From DATFVA01 sp963747755 (lineage in GTDB: Bacteria > Bacteroidota > Ignavibacteria > Ignavibacteriales > Ignavibacteriaceae), in assembly GCA_963747755.1 (NCBI GenBank), contig CAVVGK010000011.1, forward strand, positions 186,001 to 250,000: a stretch of 64,000 nt of DNA, read 5' to 3'. The notes beneath the pieces are model-generated. The model made no database searches and was not told the DNA's origin. It worked only from the letters and a program-made list of their open reading frames with translations. Position numbers and translations under genes: made by a program. Within the stretch, counting starts at the first letter, position 1; each line of letters starts with the position of its first letter. Below are positions 17,580-28,100 of this stretch, one piece after another.

Positions 17580-17771
17580 ATGGCCGTAAATATTCATTTT
17601 AGAGCAGCTGATCAGAATTTTGAAATAGCAGAAAAGATTAAACCTGTAAGGGTAGATCTTAGTACCGTCAGCATTACACGGCAAAACAACCATAAAGGTT
17701 TATTGAAACTCTCTCTGAGTATAACTTATTTCTTCGTTCTGGCATATTTCCTGGTTAAACTCCTTGCCTGA
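17580..17771 (+). CDS. Small single-pass membrane protein of unknown function
   Basis: Sixty-three residues. A polar N-terminal 40 residues (MAVNIHFRAADQNFEI...) are followed by one hydrophobic segment (about 44-62, ITYFFVLAYFLVKLL), suggesting a C-terminal membrane anchor. GGAGAAG precedes the ATG at good spacing, and a strong intrinsic terminator follows 24 bases after the stop, so it looks like a real single-gene transcript. No family is recognised. Confidence 0.6.
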   Translation: MAVNIHFRAADQNFEIAEKIKPVRVDLSTVSITRQNNHKGLLKLSLSITYFFVLAYFLVKLLA

Positions 17772-17795
17772 AAAATCCAAAGATTAAAGATTTTT

Positions 17796-17826
17796 AAAAA
17801 AGCTGTCTCAAAAGGACAGCTTTTTT
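17796..17826 (+). terminator. Strong intrinsic terminator
   Basis: AAAAAAGCTGTC and GACAGCTTTTTT form a perfect 12-bp stem with a 7-base loop and a T-rich 3' arm. It ends the small membrane-protein transcript and insulates the biosynthetic cluster that starts downstream. Confidence 0.85.
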
Positions 17827-17940
17827 GTTTTAAAAATGAGAATGGAAAAGGCTTCGAGAAAATATACCTTAATTGGAGATTGACGGCCAATCTTTTTATA
17901 ATTACGAGACTGATAATTAAATCTATAAAACATTAGGTTT

Positions 17941-18642
17941 ATGTTGGTTTCAAATTTAGCTTTTAAGATAGAGCTCTGGTGGACCGAGCTCAACCTACCA
18001 TCTGATACTATAGAAACGCTGAGCGGTTATCTCGACAAATCAGAGAAAGAAGCAATTTCAAAACTAAAATTTGAATGGCTCCGCAACCGCGCCGTGATAT
18101 CGAAAGGCTTATTAAGAGCTCTGATAGCCGGGTATCTGGGAAAGCATCCATCCGAATTAAAATTCTCATTTAATGATTTCGGTAAACCCTTTCTTGCTGA
18201 TACTCAGGAGGATCTGCAATTTAACCTTTCACATAGCGACGATGTCATCGTTTTTGCTTTTACTTCAGGTTACAGTATAGGTGTGGATATTGAAAGAATT
18301 AAGAACATAGAAGATATGGCTGGTGTAGCAGATATTTGCTTTACCAAGTACGAAAATAACTGGATGCACAAAACGGTTTCATTACCTGAAACCTTCTATA
18401 AAATCTGGACAATTAAAGAGGCTTTTATAAAAGCTATAGGAAAAGGGTTTTCGTTTTCACCGAAAGACATAGAACTCAAGAAAGAATCAGAAGACCTGAT
18501 ACAAATAAAAAAAATAAATAAACCAGAGTTCGCAGGCAACTTTCAGGTCAAAACTATTAAATTGTTGCCTGATTACGTTCTCTCCCTTGTTTATGAAGGA
18601 AAAAAAGACATTGAAATTTATAATTGGAAAGGTGATATTTAG
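17941..18642 (+). CDS. Sfp-type 4'-phosphopantetheinyl transferase
   Basis: A 233-residue enzyme that transfers phosphopantetheine from CoA to the conserved serine of carrier domains. Family motifs are clear: FNLSHSDDVIVF, GVDIERI (the Mg-binding Asp and Glu) and FYKIWTIKEAFIKAIGKG near residue 165. This is the longer, NRPS/PKS-type subfamily rather than AcpS. It lies just upstream of megasynthases with at least five carrier domains plus a free ACP, so it almost certainly activates them. A strong terminator precedes it, so it probably has its own promoter. The ribosome site is weak (TTAGGTTT). Confidence 0.95.
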   Translation: MLVSNLAFKIELWWTELNLPSDTIETLSGYLDKSEKEAISKLKFEWLRNRAVISKGLLRALIAGYLGKHPSELKFSFNDFGKPFLADTQEDLQFNLSHSDDVIVFAFTSGYSIGVDIERIKNIEDMAGVADICFTKYENNWMHKTVSLPETFYKIWTIKEAFIKAIGKGFSFSPKDIELKKESEDLIQIKKINKPEFAGNFQVKTIKLLPDYVLSLVYEGKKDIEIYNWKGDI

Positions 18643-19108
18643 GATGCTGTTTTACCTTAAAGATATACATATGTTTCCTGTTGTGAGCCGGTTATTCAGT
18701 TATTAAATTTCAAATCTCATAATAAAATTGGTCTTTGGGGTACTACCTTTGTTTCTTTCTAATTTTTATAAATGTGTAAGTTTAAGATCGTAAAATCAAA
18801 ATTTTTGTATTAATACAGTACATATATGTTTAATATCTCTTATCATGAGAAAATAGTTTCTCAAATTCGTTTTTTTCGATTACTCATAAGAGGCATATAT
18901 TTTGATCAAATATCAAATAAATCCCGAGGGTCTTAATCTGCAAAATTTCAAAATCAATAGAAGTAAAGATTGGTTTTTCTGGTCAATCATTCCTGTACAT
19001 TATTGTTTAAGCCCGAATATTTTTAATTGATTGATCGTTCATCCTGACTCTGTAAGATCATAATATATTTTGAGATACCGAATTATAAAAAGGTAAACTG
19101 AAACCCCG
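18643..19108. other. Noncoding leader region before the megasynthase
   Basis: The 466 bases are strongly AT-rich and contain no credible ORF. The only marked element is the perfect palindrome TTTGATCAAA at 18901. It probably holds the cluster promoter and a long leader, but I cannot place -35/-10 boxes with confidence. Confidence 0.5.
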
Positions 19109-22100
19109 ATGCATGATAAACAATTACTTGGTTTAGACAGGACTGAAGCTTTTTCATCCAATAATCCTACTATTACGGAATTATTCGAGACCCAGGCAGC
19201 TCTTTACCCCCAGTCGACTGCATTGATCAGCCGACACCGCGATTCTTCGGAAAGGCAGACACTATCTTACGGTGAGCTGAATATCAGGGCCAACCAATTA
19301 GCACATTATTTAATATCCAGAGGTGTAAAGCCGGATATGCTTGTGGCAATCTCAATGGAACGATCTGCCGATCTGGTGGTTGGACTTCTGGCTATACTAA
19401 AGGCAGGGGGCGCTTATTTACCGATAGATTTAAGCTATCCCCCGGATAGACTATCCTTTATGTTGAAGGATTCAAATGCAGCTTTGTTATTAACTCAAAA
19501 AGATCTGATAAACCGAATTCCTCAGACCAAGGCTGATATTATTCTTATTGATGAATTTGAATTTAATAGTGAAGACAAAGCGAATCCAACAACTGAAATG
19601 AGAAATTCAAATCTCGCATATGTAATATATACTTCCGGGTCTACCGGGAAGCCTAATGGCGTTATGGTGACCCATAACAACGTCATCAGACTTTTCGAAT
19701 CTACCAGAGAATGGTTTAATTTTAATGAGAATGATATATGGACATTTTTCCACTCATATGCTTTTGACTTTTCTGTCTGGGAAATCTGGGGCGCTCTACT
19801 ACATGCCGGTAAACTTATAATAGTTCCCTATTTATTAAGCCGTTCTCCTGAATCTTTCTATGAACTGTTAATAAACGAAAAAGTAACAGTATTGAATCAG
19901 ACTCCTTCTGCATTTTATCAGTTGATGCAGGCAGAGGAAGTCAGAGGTTATAAAGATAAATTAGCATTGCGTTATGTCATCTTCGGTGGTGAAGCTCTTA
20001 ACCTGGCAGCATTAAAACCATGGTTCGAAAGACACGGAGATTCTGATCCGCAGCTCATAAACATGTATGGGATCACTGAAACTACAGTTCATGTTACCTA
20101 TAGGCCTGTAACTTCTAAAGATATTAATTCAGGAAGTGTAATTGGCGTACCCATTCCGGACCTGCATGTATACATTCTTAATGAAAAATTAGAACCCGTA
20201 AAAACCGGTGAATCCGGTGAAATATATGTGGGGGGTGCCGGATTATCAAAAGGATATTTGAATCGTCCCGCGTTGACTATGGAGCGTTTCATTAAGAATC
20301 CTTTTTCAGATGTTAATAATGGAAGACTTTATAAAACCGGGGACCTTGGGCGTCTCCTTAAAGGAAATGACATTGAATATCTCGGCAGGATTGACCATCA
20401 GGTAAAGATCAGGGGATTTAGAATCGAACCCGGTGAAATTGAAAGCTCAATAAGAAACTATAAAGGAATTAAAGACTGTACGGTTAAGGTGCATAATTAT
20501 TCAAAAGACGTTATTTTGATTATAGCATACTTCGTTGCGGATGGTATCGTTCACTTTGAGGATTTAAAGAAATACCTTAGACAATTTCTTCCGGAATACA
20601 TGATGCCTAACACGTTCGTTAAACTGGATAAAATACCACTTACACCGAACGGAAAAACAGATTTTAATGCGCTGCCGATCCCTGAGATGAGTACCGGCAG
20701 TAATAATTCGGGGAATGGCCGTAAAGAATTCACAGAAGTTGAAAGCTTGATAAGGGATATCTGGATAAATCTTCTCGGTTATGAAAATATCGGAATAAAT
20801 GACAATTTCTTCGATGCCGGAGGTAACTCCCTTCTTATGGGCAGGCTGCAGTTAAAAATCAACCAGGCATTTAATGAAAATGTATCAATAGTTGATTTGT
20901 TCCGCTATCCCTCGATAACCTCTCTTGCAAGATTTATTACGAATAAATCGGAGTCACCATTAAGCAGCAGTATTTCTATACAGGACAAAAAGATTCCCAT
21001 TGAAACTGATATCGCGATAATAGGTATGGCGGGAAAATATCCCGGAGCGGATAGCATCAATGAATTTTGGCAGAACCTTGTCAACGGCGTAGAGTCGATT
21101 ACATTTTTCTCTAATGAAGAGCTTGAATTTATTCCTAAAGGAAATCTGGATTCCGAGATAAAATTTATAAGGGCAAGAGGATATTTAAAAGATGCCGATA
21201 AGTTCGATGCTGAATTTTTCGGCTTCAATCCCCGTGAGGCAGCTGTGATGGACCCTCAGCATCGTCTCTTTCTAGAATGTGCCTGGGCGGCACTGGAAGA
21301 TGCTGGCTATTGTGGTGAAAAATATAATGGTTCAATAGGAGTATTTGCAGGATCCAGTTTAAATACCTACCTGATATTTAATGTACTTAAGGACCGTGAA
21401 ACTGCCGAAGAGATGGCCAATTCATATCAAATAGCAGATTATACAACCTTAACAGGTAATGATAATGCATTTCTAACCACCAAAATTGCATATAAATTAG
21501 GATTAAGAGGCCCGGCAGTTAATCTTCAGACTGCCTGTTCCACTTCTCTTGTTGCGGTCGGACAGGCATATCAGAGTCTTGTTTCAGGTCAGAGCGATAT
21601 GGCGATAGCTGGGGGTGTTTCCATAACATTTCCGCAAAAGAGAGGATACTTCTTTGTAGACGGTAGCATTGGATCTGAGGACGGACATTGTAAACCGTTT
21701 GATGCAGATGCAACCGGAACTGTATTCAGTCACGGCGCAGGAATAGTAGTCATGAAACGCCTTAAGGATGCAATCCGCGATGGTGATTCTATTTATGCCG
21801 TAATTAAATCAGTCGCCATAAACAATGACGGCTCTGACAAAGCCGGATATATGACCCCGAGTGTAGAAGGTCAGGCAGATGTCATTAAAAAAGCACAGCA
21901 GGCAGCTGGAGTTGATCCTTCTACGATCAGGTACGTAGAAACGCATGGTACAGGAACCCCTGTAGGCGATCCTATCGAAGTTGCAAGTCTGGAAAAAGCC
22001 TTTGGTGATACCAAAGAAAGGAATTTCTGCGGAATTGGTTCTGTTAAGAGCAATCTAGGACATACTGACGCTGCTGCCGGAGTTACAGGATTGATTAAAA

Positions 22101-25100
22101 CTGCCCTTTCACTTTATAACAGGGTAATCCCCCCTACTTTGCATTACACCAAACCCAATCCCCGTATAGATTTTGCAAACTCACCTTTTTATGTTGTCGA
22201 TAAACTTACCGATCTAAGCAGTAGTAAAAGACCATTAAGAGCGGCAGTAAGTGCATTCGGTGTAGGAGGTACAAACGCACATGCCATACTCGAAGAGTTT
22301 CCCTATGTATCATTCTCCTGTGAGGAAGACAGAGATAAGTATTTGATTATAGTCTCCGCAAAGACTGAGAACTCGTTAAATAATAATTTGAAAGCGCTGA
22401 GGGATTATCTGAAAAATAATCCTGAAGAGGCAATCAATGATGTTGCATATACTTTACAGGTAGGCAGGAAAGAATTTGAGCACCGTAGGTATCTTACAGC
22501 AGACAGCTGTACAAACGCTGCCGGAATTATAGGAGACCTGATAAAATCAGAGACAAACAAGAGCAAAATAAATTCTAACGACCGCCCACATGTTGTTTTT
22601 ATGTTCCCGGGCCAGGGAGCACAGTACGTAAACATGGGAAAAGGTCTTTATATCCGCGAGAAGGTTTTTAGAGAAACAGTTGACCAATGTGCTGAATATC
22701 TGAAACCAATACTGGAACTGGATATCAGAGAATTGCTCTACCCCCAAAACGAAAGCGAGGATCCCGCCAGGAAACTGGAGCAAACTGTCTATACCCAGCC
22801 CGCACTTTTTATAGTTGAATATTCACTTGCACAGCTTTTACTGAACCTGGGAATAAAGCCTGCCTCGATGATCGGACACAGTATCGGAGATTATACTGCG
22901 GCATGTCTTGCCGGAGTATTTAGTCTTGAAGACGCACTATATATTATAGCCATGCGTGCGCGGATAATGCAGCAGCAGGAACACGGCAGTATGCTTTCTG
23001 TAAGGTTAAATGAATCTGAAGTAACACCTTATTTGAATGAAGATATATCTCTGGCGGCAATTAATTCTCCAAACCTGGTTGTATTATCAGGGCCTACTGA
23101 TAAAATCGGGCAATTATCCGGGAAACTATCTGAGTTAAAGATAGAAAATCGTGTTCTGTTCACCTCTCATGCATATCATTCAAAAATGATGGAACCGGCA
23201 TTAGAGCCCTTCACTTCTGAATTTTCAAAAATAGAACTAAACAAGCCTTCGGCGCCCTTCATTTCAAGTCTAACCGGAACCTGGATTACGGATGAACAGG
23301 CCACAGATCCGGGATTTTGGGCAATGCAGCTTCGGAATGCCGTTAGATTTTCAAATGGAATACTAGAGCTCCAGAAAAAAAATCATCTCGTTATGATTGA
23401 ACTAGGCCCGGGACGTGCATTATCCACAATGGTAAGTCAGCATAGGAATTCTGAGATTAAGCAAACAACGATTACCACGCTAATAAAACCGATTGAAAAG
23501 GAAGATGATAAAATTAACCTGCTGAATGCAATTGGTAAGATCTGGTTGACAGGAATTGAAATTGACTGGAATTCTCTTTACAAAGAAAAGAAAAGAAGGA
23601 GACTTCATCTCCCTTCCTACCAGTTTGACAGAAAAAGTTACTGGATCGAACCTCCCGATCGGAAAACAATCCCCCCGGCGGAGATGCAGGCGAAAATTCC
23701 ACAGAGAATACAAAAGGCGGTAAAACGACCAAGAATAAAAAAGGTGGTACAAGAAAGCGAAATGACAAGGAAAGATTATATTATAAGTATACTTAAAGAA
23801 GTTCTGGAAGAATTATCGGGTATCAAAAAGGCCGACCTCGACGAAACTAAAAGCTTTTTTGAATTAGGTTTCGACAGCTTATTTATGACACAGGTTAGTC
23901 TGGCTTTTCAAAAGAAATTCGAAGTAAAAATTACCTTAAGACAACTACTCGATACTGCACCGACGATTTCTGCAATTGCAGAGTATATTGAAGGCAAATT
24001 GCCCGAAAATAAATTTGTCCCCCCTATGCAAGAGATTATTATTGAAGAGGAAGGTGAAGAATTTGTGGAAGAATATGAAGAAGATACGATACCGGGTGAA
24101 GGAGTTAAAGCAGATCAGCAGAACTCCGGCGGAAATTCTCCGGTTGAAAATCTGATTCGTGAACAGCTGGATATAATGAGGAAACAGCTTGAAGTACTTG
24201 GCAGAAACGGTACAGTTCAGCCATCCTCTAAATCAGAGATCTTTAATAAACAGGAAGTGATACATAGCGTAATAACCCCGGTGGAAGAAAAGAAACTACA
24301 CCCGGGTGACAAAAAAGTTTTTGAAAGATTCGGGCCATATAATCCGATCAAAACCAATAAAGATGGATCACTTACCGGGAATCAGCAGGCATATCTTGAT
24401 AAACTAATAAAAGAATATACTGCGAAGACAAAAAGTTCGAAAAATTTAACTCAGCAGCACAGGGCCCATTATTCCGATCCACGGACAGTTTCCGGTTTTC
24501 TTCCGATCTGGAAGGAAATGACCTACCAGGTAATTACTAAAAAGTCGGATGGCTCAAAACTCTGGGATCTCGATGAAAATGAATACATCGATGTAATTAT
24601 GGGATTCGGTCAATATTTATTCGGGCACAATCCTTCATTTGTAAGAGAAGAGATCGAGAAACAGCTGAAACTTGGTTTTGAAATCGGACCGCAATCACCT
24701 ATTGCAGGTGAAGTTGCAAAGTTAATATGTGAATTTACGGGTTTTGACAGAGCAGCATTTTGTGTGACCGGTTCGGAAGCTGTACTTGGCGCAATCAGGG
24801 CTGCAAGGACAGTAACAGGAAAGGATAAAATTGTTTTCTTTGCAGGGGATTACCATGGCATTATCGACGAAGTTTTGATAAAAACAATAGTAAATGGTGA
24901 CGAGGTAAGAACGATGCCGATAGCTCCGGGTATCCCAAGAGAAAATGTACAGAACACGATTGCTCTTGAGTATGGAACTGAAGAATCATTAAAAATAATT
25001 GAAAAACTTTTACCCGAAATCGGCGGGATAATGGTTGAACCTGTGCAGGCAAGAAGACCTGATTTTCAGCCGCAGGAATTCCTTCAGAAATTACGTAAAA

Positions 25101-28100
25101 TAACAAAAGATGCAGGTATACCGCTTATTTTTGATGAGGTAATAACGGGCTTCCGGACTTCTCAGGGCGGTGCACAGGAATGGTTCGGGATAAAGGCTGA
25201 CATCGGGACATTCGGTAAAGTTATAGGCGGAGGATTTCCGATAGGCGTTATAGCCGGCACTAAATTATACATGGATTCTTTTGACGGTGGATACTGGCAG
25301 TACGGAGATGATTCGATTCCGGAAGCAGGGGTGACATTTTTTGCCGGAACTTTCGCTAGGCATCCTCTTTCGCTTACAGCCTGCTATGCTGTTTTGAACT
25401 ATCTTAAATCAAAAGGAGGCTCTCTTCAGCAAGAACTTAATCAGAAGGCAAAACATTTAAGTGAAGAACTGAATGACTTCTTAAAACAGAGAAATGTCCC
25501 TGTTAAGATAATGAATTTCAGTTCGGTAATTTATTATAGTTATCCTAAAGATCTCAGTTTTTTCAGCCTGCTGTTTTATGTATTGAGACATAAAGGTATC
25601 CATATACTCGAAGGTTTCCCGATGTTTATGTCAGAAGCACACAGCGAAATAGATATCAGGAATATAATTAATGCCTTCAAGGAAAGTGTAATTGAACTGC
25701 AGGATAATGGATTCTTTCCTGCGCCTATTTTAAATGATGATAAAAGCGTTACCATAAAATCAAAAGAATCTACAAACCGATTCCCTCTTTCTGAGGCTCA
25801 GAGAGAAATGTGGATCGGGTCTCAAATGAGACCGGAAGCAGCAGGGCCCCACCATGCCTGTACGGGAGTTTACCTTGAAGGCCAGCTTAATCTGGAAGCA
25901 CTCAATAAGGCAATCCGTGAAGTGGTTAAAAAACATGTTGGACTGCAATGTACTATTTCTGAAGACGGATCTGCAGCCATCGTAAATTCTTCTTTCGAAG
26001 TTGATATTCCTTTAGTTGACCTGAGCGGCCTTCCGGAAGATATAAGGGAAAATGAGTGTAATGAAATCCTGCATAAAGAAGCGAAACGAATTCTTGATTT
26101 GAACAACGGACCATTAATTGAGTTTCGGATCTTAAAACTCTCACCCCTGAAACATATGCTCATTCTGACGGCTCAGATGATCATCTGCGACGGCTGGTCA
26201 CATTATGTTCTGTTTGAAGATCTGTCTTCACTGTACAGTGCCTACAGCAGCAATAATGAACCTTTACTGGAACCCGCAGTGTCGATGAAAGAATATTCAG
26301 ATTGGGAACAGATTAACAAAGGTTCTAAAGAAGAAAAGGAATGCGAAGACTTCTGGCTCTCCCATTTTAACTCAATACCAGCACCTATCGATCTCCCTTC
26401 ATCCCGACTGCGTCCTGCTACACGAACATATAATGGCGATAGAAGAACAGTATCGATAAAGGAGGAACTCTATACAAAAATTAAAAGGTTGGGAGTTGAA
26501 CAAAAGAGTTCTTCATTTGCAATCCTGTTTGCCGCTTATTATGTCTGGCTGTCACGACTGAGTGAAAATTATGATTTAGTCGTTGGGGTTCCGTTCGCAG
26601 CTCAAAGCCCCCTGGGAATGGATCGTCTAATCGGTCAATGTGCTAATACTCTCCCGCTGCGGATAAAACTCAATCCGGATGAGCCTTTTTTTGAGGTGAT
26701 CAAGAAAACCTGGAGCTCAGTCCTCGATGCACAGGAAAACTGGAATTTTTCTTTCAGCAGACTGGTATCCAGACTCAACATTCCTCCTGATTCCAGCAGG
26801 ATTCCTCTCGTTTCTGTATTATTTAATATAGATCCACCCATGGATAAGGTGAGGTTCAATAAAATAAAACACAAGTTTGTTACAGGTCCGCGGTATTACT
26901 TCCAGTATGATTTGGGGTTTAACCTGGTAGAAGATGAAAAGACAGTCAATGTTGAATGTGATTTTAATCCTGACATATTCGACGGCGAAATAATTAAAGA
27001 ATGGGCTGAAGGATATATAGCTATCCTGGAATCGATTACTAGTGATCCCTATTCTTCAATAAACAAATTATCTCTTCTGGATAAAAAAGCTAAACATAAT
27101 TCAGACGCTATATTACCCGATCCTGGTATACCAAATCCGGGAAGTACTAATGATTTTTTGTACTTATTCAAAAAACAGGTTGAAGCCCGGCCGGATAAAA
27201 TATCAATTCAAACAGAGACTGAATCTCTCACCTATGCTCAACTTGATAATCATTCGGATCAGTTAAACAATTTCCTTGCTTCTATTGACACGGGGCCGAA
27301 AACTATAATAGGAATTTATTTAAATAGAAGCATTCACCTTGCCGAAGCTATATTGGGCGTTATTAAAGCCGGCGGAATTTATGTGCTTCTCGATCCGGAT
27401 ATGCCTGACTCAAAACTTCTGCACCTGACTGAAAAAGCGGGAATAGATTATATTCTTACTGATGAAGAGTTTTCTTCAAAAATTGAAGGGAAGCTTAATC
27501 AGATAATAAAGATCGAGAATATAATTACAGGCGTTGAGCAAAAGGACCTTCCCCCTTCCATTACTAAAATCTCTGGAAAATATCTCTGTATGGTTCCAAA
27601 GAATGAAGAAGATTTTGTTGAATTAACCGCCGCATCTTTAATAAATACTTTATTTTCTTTACAGGAAGAACTTCAGCCGGGTAATAATGATGTCTTTCTA
27701 TTTAACAGCCACTACTCTACAGGATATGAGATCATTGAATTACTTCTTCCACTTATGGCGGGTGCTGGAATTTACATTTCCAGGGATAGCCTGACGTCTG
27801 ATCCCGTAGAAATTGCATCACTTATTAAAGATCGGGGGCTAACTACAATACTCTTGACACCCTCAATCTGGAGTGAAATTCTCAAGTCCGACATTAAGTT
27901 AGCTAATAGTATCAAAGCATTAAGTTCCGGAGAATATTTAAGTCCGGTTACTGCTAAGAAATTAACCGAGACCTTCAAGGATGTCTGGAATTTATATGGT
28001 ACAGTTGAAACCGGAATTTTTTCGATGATAAATAAAATCATCCCGGGTTCCGAAAATTCTTTAGGTCAAGCACTCTGCAATATGAAGGTTATTTTAGCCG

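Noticed and set aside
18901..18910. Perfect palindrome TTTGATCAAA upstream of the megasynthase
   Set aside because: It is short and built of common bases in AT-rich DNA. Mentioned only as content of the leader region.
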